From NCBI GenBank assembly GCA_964453335.1, contig CAYVOK010000002.1, positions 124,001 through 188,000 of the forward strand: a DNA stretch of 64,000 nucleotides. Direction: 5' to 3'. The notes beneath the pieces are model-generated. The model saw only the letters and a program-made list of their open reading frames with translations. It searched no databases and had not been told where the DNA came from. Shown here in pieces: positions 26,050 to 35,119 of this stretch (position 1 is the first letter of the stretch; each line of letters begins with the position of its first letter). The position numbers and the translations under genes are program-made. This stretch comes from VGBO01 sp964453335 (lineage in GTDB: Bacteria; Actinomycetota; Acidimicrobiia; Acidimicrobiales; CAIXPF01).

Positions 26050-28476
26050 TCAGTCGCTGCGTCGGACCTCATCGGACCGTGGGAGCTCACGTACCCCGTG
26101 GCGGGCGGTCCTGCGCACGAGGACCTTGTTCCCCACCGACACCGTCACCACACCTGCGACGACCGCCGCGACGGTTGCCGTCACCGCTGCGCCGTCGAGG
26201 GCGACGAGGTCGAGGAACCGGCGCACCGGTCCCACGGCGAACGCCGCCGTGGCGATCGCCGCCATCGCCCCCACGAGGAACGCACGTCGCCACGTCAACG
26301 GTCGTGCGACCGAGGCGAGCACGACGAGCATGACGGCGGCGAGCGCCGCCGTCGCCGCGGTCTGCGCCTGGACGAGGTCGCGTCCGAGCGGACCGAGGAC
26401 CACCGCGAACGCGCCTCCCGCACCGAGCGCCGCACCGGTCCCCGTGATCGTGGCCCGCAGCGCCGCCCGGCGCACGAAGGACCCACGTGCGGGCCCGTCA
26501 GCCGGCGCCAGTGCGAGCACGAACGCCGGGGTGCCGATCGCCGTCGCCGAGATCAGGCTCAGGTGCCGTGGCAGGAACGGGTAGGGCAGACCGGCGATCC
26601 CCGTGGCCGTCGCGAGCCACAGCGCCGCCACGGTCTTCGTGAGGAAGAGCACGGCGACCCGTTCGATGTTCGCGATCACGCGACGGCCCTCGGCGACGAC
26701 TGCCGGCAGTGAGGCGAACGCGTTGTCGAGCAGGACGACGGACGCCACGGCTCGCGTCGCAGGACTTCCCTGCCCCATCGCGATCCCGAGATCGGCCTCT
26801 TTCATCGCGAGGACGTCGTTGACGCCGTCGCCCGTCATCGCCACGACGTGGCCGGCCCGGCGAAGCGCGAGGACCATCGCCCGCTTCTGGTGCGGAGTGA
26901 CCCGTCCGAACGTCGTCGCCTCGTCGACGACCGCGGCGAACGCTTCCGGATCGTCGTCGGGCAGGGTTCGGGCGTCGACCGAACGGCGGGCGTTCGGGAC
27001 ACCGAGGCGATCGGCGATCGCCGCCACGGTTGCCGGATTGTCGCCCGAGATCACCTTCAGCGTCACCCCCTGGCGTCCGAAGTAGGCGATCGTGTCCGCT
27101 GCGTCGGGTCGCACACGTTCCTCGAGCACGACGAGGGCGTAGGGGCGGAGATCGACGGGGAGCGCGACGACCTCGACGGCGGGCCCGGGCAACGGCGACG
27201 CTCCCGTCGCAACGAGGACGACCCGGTGGCCGTCCGATGCGACCGCAGCGACCCGGGCGAGCGTGTCGGCGTCGTCGGTGACGAACTCGGGGGCGCCGAC
27301 GACAAGGGTGCGGAGAACCCCCCCGGGCGAGACGAGGGTGGCACCGCTCCACTTGCGGGCCGAGTCGAAGGGCACCCGCACCCGGTCCGACCAGGTACCC
27401 CCTGCGGGACACGCCTGCGCGATGGCTCGCATCGTCGCGTTCGGGTTCGGGTCACCCGCTGCGAGCGCGCCGAGCACATCTCGGACCTTCGCCTCGTCGT
27501 CGGTGCCGAGCGGCTCCACCCCGACCAGTTCGATGTCCCCGGCCGTGAGCGTGCCGGTCTTGTCGACGCACACGACGGTCACCCGGGCGAGGAGCTCCAC
27601 GGCCGGGAGCTCCTTCACGAGACAACGACGGGCCCCGAGCCGCACGATACCGACGGCGAACGCGACGCTCGTCAGGAGCAGCAGCCCTTCCGGCACCATC
27701 GTGACCACACCGGCGACCGCCCGTGTCGCCGCGTCGCGGGCGGGCAGACCGGCGCGAACCTGTCCCGAGACGAGCAGCGCAGCAGCAGGAACGATCGCGA
27801 CGGCGACGACGCGCAGGATCGTGGTCACGTCGGCCTGGAGCGGGGACCGCGTGACGGCGAACCGCCGCGCCTGCTCCGTCAGGTCCGCGGCGAACGCCGC
27901 TGCGCCGACCCGGTTCGCTCGAACCCGACCGCTGCCGGCGACGACGAAGCTCCCCGAGAGCACCTCGTCTCCAGCTACCCGGCGGCATGGTTCCGACTCA
28001 CCGGTCACGAGCGACTCGTCGAGTTCGAGACCCTCGGCGTCGACGACCAGTGCGTCGACGACGAGCTGGTCGCCGGGGCCGACGACGACGAGGTCGTCGA
28101 TGACGACCTCGTCGGACGCGACCGTGACGACGGCGCCGTCCCGGAACACCCGCACCGTCGGGGCACCCAAGATCGTGAGCCGGTCGAGGGTTCGCTTCGC
28201 CCGCACCTCTTGCACCGTGCCGATGAGGACGTTCGCCGCGATCACGATCCCGAAGAGCGCGTCCTGCGCGGGGGCGACCACGACAACGATGACGAACAGT
28301 GCACCGAGGACGGCGTTGAAGGGCGTGATGACGTTCGCCCGGAGGATGCCGAGGAAGGTCCGGCTCGGCGGTCGTGGGACGTGGTTCACCGCCCCCGCGG
28401 CGCGACGATCCGCGACCTCGGCGGTGGTGAGGCCGCCGAGGGTGGGTCCGTCAGAACCGTTCGGCGCAGTGGTCAC
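26050..28476 (-). CDS. Cation-translocating P-type ATPase, CtpE-like
   Basis: Membrane pump of 808 residues. The actuator loop has LVTGESEP, the phosphorylation site is DKTGTLTAGD, the hinge is MTGDGVNDVLAMKEADLGIAMG, and the helix-4 motif is MVPEGLLLL, with ELPAVELLARV just before the phosphorylation site. This pattern matches mycobacterial CtpE, reported to take up calcium, rather than heavy-metal pumps: there is no CPX and no N-terminal metal-binding domain. Six or more C-terminal and two N-terminal hydrophobic segments flank the cytosolic domains. It heads a unit with ppsA and the M50 protease. The GTG start has only a weak ribosome site. Confidence 0.88.
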   Translation of the reverse strand: MTTAPNGSDGPTLGGLTTAEVADRRAAGAVNHVPRPPSRTFLGILRANVITPFNAVLGALFVIVVVVAPAQDALFGIVIAANVLIGTVQEVRAKRTLDRLTILGAPTVRVFRDGAVVTVASDEVVIDDLVVVGPGDQLVVDALVVDAEGLELDESLVTGESEPCRRVAGDEVLSGSFVVAGSGRVRANRVGAAAFAADLTEQARRFAVTRSPLQADVTTILRVVAVAIVPAAALLVSGQVRAGLPARDAATRAVAGVVTMVPEGLLLLTSVAFAVGIVRLGARRCLVKELPAVELLARVTVVCVDKTGTLTAGDIELVGVEPLGTDDEAKVRDVLGALAAGDPNPNATMRAIAQACPAGGTWSDRVRVPFDSARKWSGATLVSPGGVLRTLVVGAPEFVTDDADTLARVAAVASDGHRVVLVATGASPLPGPAVEVVALPVDLRPYALVVLEERVRPDAADTIAYFGRQGVTLKVISGDNPATVAAIADRLGVPNARRSVDARTLPDDDPEAFAAVVDEATTFGRVTPHQKRAMVLALRRAGHVVAMTGDGVNDVLAMKEADLGIAMGQGSPATRAVASVVLLDNAFASLPAVVAEGRRVIANIERVAVLFLTKTVAALWLATATGIAGLPYPFLPRHLSLISATAIGTPAFVLALAPADGPARGSFVRRAALRATITGTGAALGAGGAFAVVLGPLGRDLVQAQTAATAALAAVMLVVLASVARPLTWRRAFLVGAMAAIATAAFAVGPVRRFLDLVALDGAAVTATVAAVVAGVVTVSVGNKVLVRRTARHGVRELPRSDEVRRSD

Positions 28477-28539
28477 CCCGTCAGCATCGCGGACGAAGCA
28501 CCCGCTACGACGTCGGGCGTCGTGTGCAAGGCTGCGCCG

Positions 28540-28908
28540 ATGACGACTTCCGACCGCTACCGCAAGGGCGCCGAGGTGTTCTCGTCGGTCTACACCACGA
28601 CCGCGAGCGACTCGCCCGCCCCCTTCGAACAGTCCGCGATGGAGCATCTCTTCGCAGAGATCTGGACCCGGCCGGGCCTCACCACGCGGGAGCGGCGGCT
28701 GATGATCCTCGCGGTCGCCGCCGCGCAGGGGAACGAGACGATCCTCAAGCTGCAGTTCCGTGCCGGCACGGCGAAAGGTGACCTCACCGACGACGACCTG
28801 ACCGAGGTGCCGCTGTTCCTCACCTCCTACATCGGGTTCCCCCTCGGTGTGGTGACGAACAACGTCGCCCGCAAGGTCGCCACCGAGCGCGCAAAGGGTG
28901 ACCGCTGA
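28540..28908 (+). CDS. Carboxymuconolactone decarboxylase (AhpD-like) family protein
   Basis: Small helical protein of 122 residues. It has the family segment FAEIWTRPGLTTRERRLMILAVAAAQGN and ends with NNVARKVATERAKG. The CXXC pair of AhpD peroxidase partners is absent, so a decarboxylase or unknown role is more likely than thiol chemistry. The start ATG is the first in frame. It overlaps the following dehydrogenase by one base (TGATG), so the two are translationally linked. Confidence 0.82.
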   Translation: MTTSDRYRKGAEVFSSVYTTTASDSPAPFEQSAMEHLFAEIWTRPGLTTRERRLMILAVAAAQGNETILKLQFRAGTAKGDLTDDDLTEVPLFLTSYIGFPLGVVTNNVARKVATERAKGDR

Positions 28909-29807
28909 TGCGCCTCGGGTTCGTCGGGGTCGGGAACATGGGCGGGCCGATGGCGACGAACCTCGCCGCGGCCGGGCACGAGCTCGTGGTCTTCGACACC
29001 CGCCGCGAGGTCGCGGAGGACCTGCTCGCCGGCGGTGCCGTCTGGGCGGACAGCCCGCGTGCCGTCGCCGAGGCCGGGGTCGACGCGATCCTGTTGTCGC
29101 TGCCGACGCCGCCGATCGTGGAGGCGGTCGTGACCGGCCCGGACGGTGTGCTCGCCGGGTGCAGCGCCGGGCAGACCGTGATCGACCTGTCGACGAACGC
29201 TCCCGCCGTGGTGCAGCGTCTCGCCGAGGTGTGCGCCGCGCAGGGTGTCGGGTTCCTCGACGCACCGGTGTCCGGCGGCGTGCGGGGTGCACGTGACGGG
29301 ACGCTCGCGGTGATGGTCGGCGGCGACGCCGACCTCTTCGAACGGTTCCGTCCGGCGTTCGACGCGATCGGCGCCCGCACATTCCGGCTCGGCGGGGTCG
29401 GTGCGGGGAACGTCGCGAAGCTGATCAACAACCAGCTCGCGTTCATCGGGATGATGGGCACGATCGAGGCGATCGTGCTCGGTGGCAAGGCAGGTCTCGA
29501 CCCGGTAGTGCTCCGCGACCTCGTCTCGTCGTCGAGCGGCGCGAGCTCGGCGTGGGACAACGCCACCCGGGTGATCCTGAAGGACCGGCTGCGCCCGACG
29601 TTCACCGTCGAGCTCGCCGCGAAGGACATCGGGCTCGCGCAGGATCTCGCCACCGAGCAGGGCGTGGAGACGCCGATGGGCGCCGCCGCGCACGCGGTGA
29701 TCCGCGGGTTCCTCGATGGTGGGTACGCCGACGAGGACCTCATCGCGACGGTGAAGGCCGTCGAGGAGCGGTCCGGGTTCGTCGTGCGAGGCACCTGGCA
29801 CGACTGA
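28908..29807 (+). CDS. 3-Hydroxyisobutyrate dehydrogenase family NAD(P) oxidoreductase
   Basis: Beta-hydroxyacid dehydrogenase of 299 residues. The Rossmann motif GFVGVGNMGGPMATNL is at the start, the substrate signature DAPVSGGVRGARDGTL is near residue 120, and GNVAKLINNQ carries the catalytic lysine near residue 170. It would oxidise a 3-hydroxy acid to the semialdehyde, or run the reverse reaction. It is co-transcribed with the carboxymuconolactone decarboxylase-like gene. An imperfect 9-bp inverted repeat with a long loop follows it. Confidence 0.9.
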   Translation: MRLGFVGVGNMGGPMATNLAAAGHELVVFDTRREVAEDLLAGGAVWADSPRAVAEAGVDAILLSLPTPPIVEAVVTGPDGVLAGCSAGQTVIDLSTNAPAVVQRLAEVCAAQGVGFLDAPVSGGVRGARDGTLAVMVGGDADLFERFRPAFDAIGARTFRLGGVGAGNVAKLINNQLAFIGMMGTIEAIVLGGKAGLDPVVLRDLVSSSSGASSAWDNATRVILKDRLRPTFTVELAAKDIGLAQDLATEQGVETPMGAAAHAVIRGFLDGGYADEDLIATVKAVEERSGFVVRGTWHD

Positions 29808-29813
29808 GCGGGC

Positions 29814-29850
29814 CCGTCGCCCGCACCCCGACACCGGATCAGGGCGACGG
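29814..29850. terminator. Possible terminator between convergent genes
   Basis: 9-bp inverted repeat CCGTCGCCC / GGGCGACGG separated by 19 bases, covering the stop of the minus-strand FAD monooxygenase. The loop is long, so this is tentative. Confidence 0.25.
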
Positions 29851-31548
29851 TCGACCGAGCACGGTGCGGAGGGCGCCGACGAGGCGTTCCTCTGCATCGG
29901 TGTCGTCCCGCCACCGCGCGGCGACGTGCCCGTCGGGGCGGACGAGCACCGCACCCCCCGCTCCGATCCGGTAGGAGGCGTCGAACGCCCCGTCCGTGTC
30001 GGACCACGTGGCGGCGACCGCGTCGGCGTCGGTGGCGACCTCGCCGTCGACCACGCCGATGCGGTGCGCGTCGACGACGATGCCTACGACGCGGGTCGCC
30101 GCCGACGCAGCGCGTTCCCACGCCCCGCCGGCCGCACCGGCGAGCACGGTGAAGTCCCGACCGACGAGGTCGAGGGTCGACCGTGCGAGGCCGTCTCGAC
30201 GGACGGCGACGTGGGGTGCACGGCGGCCCGGCTGTGCGTCGGGCGCATAGTCGACGACCTCGTCGTCGACCGGCACGTCGGCGGAACCGTCGTCGACGAC
30301 GGCGGCCGACCGGTACCGGTATCCGAGCTCCATGCCGGTGAAGTTCCCGTAGCGCCGTGATGCGGCGACCGCCTCGGCGGGGTCGAGGCCACCCCGGCCG
30401 AGTGCCGAGGCCTGGATCCGACCGACCATCCGGGAGTTGTCGAGCGAACGATCGGCGTTGTAGCGACCCACCGCACGCCGTTCCTCGTCGTAGGTGTCGA
30501 GCAGCGACGTCGACGCCCCACCCTGCATGACGGCGGCGAGCTTCCAGACGAGGTTGTGCACGCCCTGGATGCCCGAGTTCACGCCGAATCCGCCACTCGG
30601 CGGGAGCTGGTGGGCGGCGTCACCGACGAGGAGGATGCGCCCCTGGCGCAGCCGTTCGGCAACGGTCGCGTTCATGGTCCACGTCCCGACGGAGAGGATC
30701 TCGGCCTCGAGATCCTCCGCACCGACCGCGGCCCGCAACCACGCGAGGCAGCGTTCCGGCGTGTACCCGGCGAGGGTCTCGGCCGTGCCGTCGTAGCCGA
30801 TCTGGCTGAGCCAGCGGTCGGCACCGTCGAGCGGCTGGAAGACACCGCGCAACTCCTCGGTCGCGACCCAGTACAGGATCGCCGGGCGGTGCGCGACCCA
30901 GGGGTCGAGGTTCGCCCGGTAGTACACGTTCACGAAGTGCCCGAGACCGCGGGGCCCGTCGAGGTCGATCCCGAGCGCGTCACGCAGCGGGCTCTGCGAC
31001 CCGTCCGCTGCGAGCGCCCAGTCGGCCTCGACGCGGTACGTGCGGCCGGTCCCCCGTTCCGCCACCTCGAGCACCACCCGTTCGGCGGCGTCACCCCCGC
31101 CCTCGACGACGTCGACGACCTCGTGGCCGAACCGCAGGTCGCACCGTCCCGTGGCGAGGGCGGCCCGGCGCAGGATCGGTTCGAAGACGTCCTGGGAGGA
31201 CAGCACCGGGATCTCGGGGCTCACGTCGGGCCCGGGTCCGGAGAACCCGGGGGTGCGCATCCGGCCGAGTTCGTCGCCGGCGAGGGTGCGGGCGTAGACG
31301 ATGTGGCTCGTCCACGCAGGCGGCAGGTTCACCGCCCGCAACGCACCGACGACGTCGTCACCCCAGCCGCGTGCGATCTCGAGCGTGCGCGTGTTCAGGT
31401 TCCGGGCCTTGGGATGCCAGGTGGTCGACGCGTGCCGTTCGAGCAGGAGGGTCCGTACGCCGTGGCGCGCGCATTCGAGCGCGGCGGCGAGCCCGACGGG
31501 GCCACCGCCGACGATGACGACCGGCGCCGTCTCGGTGGTCGCCGTCAC
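29839..31548 (-). CDS. FAD-dependent aromatic monooxygenase (PheA/TfdB type)
   Basis: Flavoprotein hydroxylase of 569 residues. The FAD motif VVIVGGGPVGLAAALECARHG is at residues 9-29, the ADGSQSPLRDALGI motif in the middle, and GDAAHQLPPSGGFGVNSGIQ near residue 305. The C-terminal thioredoxin-like domain, without a CXXC, is typical of phenol hydroxylase relatives. It would use NAD(P)H and oxygen to hydroxylate a phenol-like ring. It starts at a GTG 16 bases after the amidohydrolase stop and is probably co-transcribed with it. Confidence 0.88.
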   Translation of the reverse strand: MTATTETAPVVIVGGGPVGLAAALECARHGVRTLLLERHASTTWHPKARNLNTRTLEIARGWGDDVVGALRAVNLPPAWTSHIVYARTLAGDELGRMRTPGFSGPGPDVSPEIPVLSSQDVFEPILRRAALATGRCDLRFGHEVVDVVEGGGDAAERVVLEVAERGTGRTYRVEADWALAADGSQSPLRDALGIDLDGPRGLGHFVNVYYRANLDPWVAHRPAILYWVATEELRGVFQPLDGADRWLSQIGYDGTAETLAGYTPERCLAWLRAAVGAEDLEAEILSVGTWTMNATVAERLRQGRILLVGDAAHQLPPSGGFGVNSGIQGVHNLVWKLAAVMQGGASTSLLDTYDEERRAVGRYNADRSLDNSRMVGRIQASALGRGGLDPAEAVAASRRYGNFTGMELGYRYRSAAVVDDGSADVPVDDEVVDYAPDAQPGRRAPHVAVRRDGLARSTLDLVGRDFTVLAGAAGGAWERAASAATRVVGIVVDAHRIGVVDGEVATDADAVAATWSDTDGAFDASYRIGAGGAVLVRPDGHVAARWRDDTDAEERLVGALRTVLGRPSP

Positions 31549-31564
31549 CGCCGGACCGTGCCGC

Positions 31565-33304
31565 TCAGACCGGTGCCGGCCGGCTACCGCGCTGCAGGCG
31601 ACCCGGACGTTCGCCGGTGAGTCGTCCGCCTTCGGCGGTGACCACGCCACGCTTCACGGTCGCCACGTAGCCGACGGCCTCCTGCAGCAGGCGGGTCCCG
31701 CCGGCGGGGAGGTCGGCGACGAGGTGCGGCGGCCGCAGGCGCAGACCTTCGAAGTCGATCACGTTCAGGTCGGCGAGGTAGCCGGGCGCGACCACACCGC
31801 GGTCCTTCCAGCCCACGTGCGCAGCGGTGCGCTGGGTCTGGTGGTGGACGACGTGCTCGAGCGGGAGGCCCTCGCCGCGTGTGCGGTCGCGGGCCCACAG
31901 CGTGAGCGCCGTCGTCGGGAACGTGCCGTCGGAGATCGCGTTGCAGTGCGCACCGGCGTCGGAGAGACCGAACAGCGCGTGCTCCGACGTGAGCATCTCG
32001 CGCAGGTCGTCGAGGTTGCCGTGGGCGTAGTTCATGAGCGGGATGTAGAGGAGGCGACGCCCGTCGTCGTCGAGCAGCAGGTCGTAGAGCACCTCGGCCG
32101 GGGCGCGACCCTCACGGGCGGCGATGCCGGCGACGGACCGCTCGGGCGTGGGCTCGTAGTCCGGCGGGTCGGTCAGCGGGTACATGCGGTCGAACGCACC
32201 GTGGATGAGGGCGAAGAAGTCGCGCACGTTCGCGGCGGCGTGTTCGGTGAGGAGCCGTTCCCGCACCTCGGGCTTGCGCAGCTCTGCGACCTTCTCGGCG
32301 AGCGGCCGCTTGCGCAGCTGCTTGTAGGTGGGGCAGAAGTTCAGCGGGCACGACGACGCGGACAGCCCGATGAGCACGCCGATCGGGCGCACGCCGACCT
32401 GCGCCCGTGCGTGGGCACCGGCCGCGTTCCACTCGCCGATCCCGGCGAGGAGTTCACGGAACCGGTTCGGCGTCTGGTCGTTCTGCTGGACGGTGAAGCT
32501 CATCGGCCGACCGATCTCGGTGGCGATGCGGCCGAGCAGCGCGTGCTCGTTGCGGACGAGCTCGTCGTCGGCCGACTGGTAGACGTCGGAGATCAGCTGG
32601 ATCACACCGGTTCCGGCCCGACGGAGTGCGGACGCGATGCCGAGCACCTCGTCCGCCGAGGCGGTGAGCGTGCCGATCTGGGTGCCGATGCTCGTGCGGT
32701 GCGCCCAGGTGCGCGACGTGGTGAACCCGAGCGCCCCGGCCCGGACGGCTTCCTCGGCGAGACGGGACATCGCCTCGATCTCGTCCGCGTCGGCGCGCAC
32801 GAGGTGATCGGCTCCCCGGTCACCGAGCACGTAGGTCCGCAGTGCCGCGTGCGGGATCTGGGTGCCGACGTCGAGCGTCCACTGCCGACCGTCGAGCACG
32901 TCGAGGTAGTCGGTGAAGCTCTCCCAGCCCCAGCTCAGGCCTTCGGTGAGGGCGGTGCCGGGGATGTCCTCGACACCTTCGAGGAGCTGGATGAGCCATT
33001 CGTGGCGGTCGGGGCGGGCCGGGGCGAACCCGACGCCGCAGTTGCCGACGACCACCGACGTCACACCGTTCACCGACGACGGGGCGAGGTCGGGATCCCA
33101 GGTGATCTGCCCGTCGTAGTGCGTGTGGAGGTCGACGAACCCCGGCNNNNNNNNNNGCCCCTCGGCGTCGATCGTGCGGCGCCCGGCGCCCACGTCGTCG
33201 CCGACAGCGACGATGCGACCGTCCGTCACGGCGACGTCCGCACGGCGCCGCTGCGCCCCGGTTCCGTCCACCACGGTGCCACCGGTGATCACGAGATCGT
33301 GCAC
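31565..33304 (-). CDS. N-acyl-D-amino-acid deacylase family amidohydrolase (10 N inside)
   Basis: Second D-aminoacylase-type amidohydrolase, 579 residues, closely similar in layout to the one at 6529-8259. It has HDLVITGGTVVDGTG, VDLHTHYDGQITWD with the HXH metal site, GNCGVGFAP and SDAGAHCNAISDG. A run of 10 Ns hides four residues between DAEG and PGFVDL. The paralogue has exactly four residues there (ALVT), so the frame is intact. A strong AGGGGAGGA site precedes the GTG. It heads a unit with the FAD monooxygenase. Confidence 0.87.
   Translation of the reverse strand: MHDLVITGGTVVDGTGAQRRRADVAVTDGRIVAVGDDVGAGRRTIDAEGXXXXPGFVDLHTHYDGQITWDPDLAPSSVNGVTSVVVGNCGVGFAPARPDRHEWLIQLLEGVEDIPGTALTEGLSWGWESFTDYLDVLDGRQWTLDVGTQIPHAALRTYVLGDRGADHLVRADADEIEAMSRLAEEAVRAGALGFTTSRTWAHRTSIGTQIGTLTASADEVLGIASALRRAGTGVIQLISDVYQSADDELVRNEHALLGRIATEIGRPMSFTVQQNDQTPNRFRELLAGIGEWNAAGAHARAQVGVRPIGVLIGLSASSCPLNFCPTYKQLRKRPLAEKVAELRKPEVRERLLTEHAAANVRDFFALIHGAFDRMYPLTDPPDYEPTPERSVAGIAAREGRAPAEVLYDLLLDDDGRRLLYIPLMNYAHGNLDDLREMLTSEHALFGLSDAGAHCNAISDGTFPTTALTLWARDRTRGEGLPLEHVVHHQTQRTAAHVGWKDRGVVAPGYLADLNVIDFEGLRLRPPHLVADLPAGGTRLLQEAVGYVATVKRGVVTAEGGRLTGERPGRLQRGSRPAPV
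33147..33156. other. Short ambiguity run, 10 N
   Basis: Masks four codons in the amidohydrolase just before its metal-binding HTH. The length agrees with the paralogue, so this is an unresolved stretch of true size and not a scaffold placeholder. Confidence 0.85.
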
Positions 33305-33365
33305 GAGGTCCTCCCCTGCTGTCCTGCGGGCGCATGGTACCGGCCCCGGCCCTTCTGCGCCGCAG

Positions 33366-33371
33366 TAGCGT
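33366..33371 (+). promoter_or_regulatory. -10-like element of the amidohydrolase-2 gene (leaderless)
   Basis: TAGCGT, seven bases, then the GTG start. Confidence 0.4.
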
Positions 33372-33378
33372 CCGACGC

Positions 33379-34413
33379 GTGGACCGTGCCCGACTCGCCC
33401 GCACCGTCGAGGAGGTGATCGATCCCGAGGTCGAGCTGTGCGACCCGCACCACCACCTCTGGGCGGAGCCGACGATGCGCTACCCGCGCTACGACCTCGA
33501 GGACCTGCACACCGACACCGGGGCGGGTCACCGGGTGACGTCGACGGTGTTCGTCGAGTGCATGGCCGCCTACCGCACCGACGGCCCTGAGGCGCTGCGA
33601 CCGGTCGGCGAGACGGCCTTCGTCGCCGGGCGGGCCGACCGCAGCGATCGCAGTGGCGGCGCACGCATCGCCGCGATCGTCGGGTTCGCGGATCTCACCC
33701 TCGGTGCGGCCGTCGACGAGGTGCTCGCCGCGCACGTCGAGGCCGCCGGGGGTCGGTTCCGGGGGATCCGCCACGCGGCGGGGTGGGACGCGTCGCCGGA
33801 CGTGCCGAACTCGCACACCGACCCGCCCGCCGACCTCTACGACCTGGCGTCGTTCCGGGCCGGCATGCGGACGCTCGCCGCACGCGGGTTGTCCTTCGAC
33901 GCCTGGCAGTACCACCCGACCCTGCCCCGCCTCGTCGCCCTCGCCCGTGCGGTGCCGGAGGCCACGATCGTGGTGAACCACCTCGGCGCACCGCTCGGCA
34001 TCGGTCCCTACGCCGGTCGGCGCTCCGAGGTGCTCGCCTCGTGGTGGTCGTCGATGGCCGAGCTCGCCGCCTGCCCGAACGTCGTCCTCAAACTCGGCGG
34101 TATCGGCATGCCCCGCTACGGCGCCGGGTGGGAGCGGCTCGAACGGCCGCCGACGTCCGCCGACCTCGTCGACCTCTGGGGGGACGAGATCCGTCGTTGC
34201 ATCGACGCGTTCGGGCCCGATCGGTGCATGTTCGAGTCGAACTACCCCGTCGACGGCGAGTCGGTCGGCTACGTCGTGCTGTGGAACGCGTTCAAGCGGA
34301 TCGCCGCGTCCTACGACCGGTCCGAGCGCGACGCGCTGCTGCGCGGCACGGCGGTGCGCACGTACCGGATCGAGGCAGCCGATTCCTCGGAGTCGCACGG
34401 GGGCACCCGCTAG
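33379..34413 (+). CDS. Amidohydrolase family 2 (TIM-barrel metal-dependent hydrolase)
   Basis: Protein of 344 residues with the metal site CDPHHHLW near residue 20. VVNHLGAPLG is near 195, and the FESNYPVDG segment, whose late Asp is typical, is near 280. Relatives are lactonases (fuconolactonase-like) and ACMSD-type decarboxylases. A longer reading from an upstream ATG is open but would lack a promoter; the GTG with a -10 at seven bases is preferred. The stop codon TAG is part of the next promoter hexamer TAGCGT. Confidence 0.85.
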   Translation: MDRARLARTVEEVIDPEVELCDPHHHLWAEPTMRYPRYDLEDLHTDTGAGHRVTSTVFVECMAAYRTDGPEALRPVGETAFVAGRADRSDRSGGARIAAIVGFADLTLGAAVDEVLAAHVEAAGGRFRGIRHAAGWDASPDVPNSHTDPPADLYDLASFRAGMRTLAARGLSFDAWQYHPTLPRLVALARAVPEATIVVNHLGAPLGIGPYAGRRSEVLASWWSSMAELAACPNVVLKLGGIGMPRYGAGWERLERPPTSADLVDLWGDEIRRCIDAFGPDRCMFESNYPVDGESVGYVVLWNAFKRIAASYDRSERDALLRGTAVRTYRIEAADSSESHGGTR

Positions 34414-34416
34414 CGT
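34411..34416 (+). promoter_or_regulatory. -10-like element of the nitroreductase operon
   Basis: TAGCGT, whose first three bases are the stop codon of the preceding gene. A leader of about 40 bases with GAGGGGG follows before the nitroreductase ATG. Confidence 0.4.
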
Positions 34417-34462
34417 CCCCGCCACGTGGCCGCCGGGGATGCCACGACGAGGGGGTTGTGCC

Positions 34463-35119
34463 ATGGACGTCTTCGAGGCCGTCGAGCGCCGGATCTCGGT
34501 GCGCGCGTTCCGCCCGGACCCTGTGCCCGAGGAGACCGTGCGGCGTCTCGTCACGGCGGCCCAGCAGGCCGCGAGCGGCGGGAACCTGCAGCCCTGGCAC
34601 GTGTACGCGTTGGCGGGCGACGCGCTCGAGGACCTGAAGCGGCGCGTCGCCGGGCGGAAGCCGACCCGGCCCGAGTACGACATCTACCCGCGTGAGCTGA
34701 CCGACCCGTACCGCACCCGCCGGTTCGAGTGTGGGGAGGACATGTACGCGACGGTCGGCATCCCCCGGGAGGACAAGGCCGGTCGCCTCGCTCAGTTCGG
34801 TCGCAACGCCGAGCTCTTCGGTGCCCCCGTCGGGTTGTTCTTCTGCGTGCACCGCGACCACGGTGCACCGCAGTGGTCCGACGTCGGGATGTACATGCAG
34901 ACCTTCATGCTGCTCGCCGTCGACCTCGGTCTCGACACGTGCGCGCAGGAGTTCTGGGCGCAGTACCACGACGTCGTCGCCGACGTGTTGGACCTGCCGC
35001 CCGAGCTGATGCTGTTCTCCGGGATGGCGCTCGGCTACCGCGACCCGGATGCGCCGATCAACTCGCTGCGCACGCGGCGCGCCCCCTTCGAGGAGTTCGC
35101 GGAGTTGCGTGGCTTCTGA
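34463..35119 (+). CDS. Nitroreductase family protein
   Basis: FMN flavoprotein of 218 residues with the opening ERRISVRAFRPDPVPEETV, the FMN-binding SGGNLQPWHVY and the C-terminal MALGYRDPDAPIN that is characteristic of the family. It would reduce nitro groups, quinones or other electrophiles with NAD(P)H. The start has a good GAGGGGG site. Its last 11 bases overlap the next gene, so it is coupled to the molybdenum oxidoreductase/pentapeptide protein and an esterase. Confidence 0.88.
   Translation: MDVFEAVERRISVRAFRPDPVPEETVRRLVTAAQQAASGGNLQPWHVYALAGDALEDLKRRVAGRKPTRPEYDIYPRELTDPYRTRRFECGEDMYATVGIPREDKAGRLAQFGRNAELFGAPVGLFFCVHRDHGAPQWSDVGMYMQTFMLLAVDLGLDTCAQEFWAQYHDVVADVLDLPPELMLFSGMALGYRDPDAPINSLRTRRAPFEEFAELRGF

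Noticed and set aside
28528..28533. AAGGCT as a leaderless -10 before the carboxymuconolactone decarboxylase-like gene
   Set aside because: The spacing fits, but the first base deviates from TANNNT; too weak to list.
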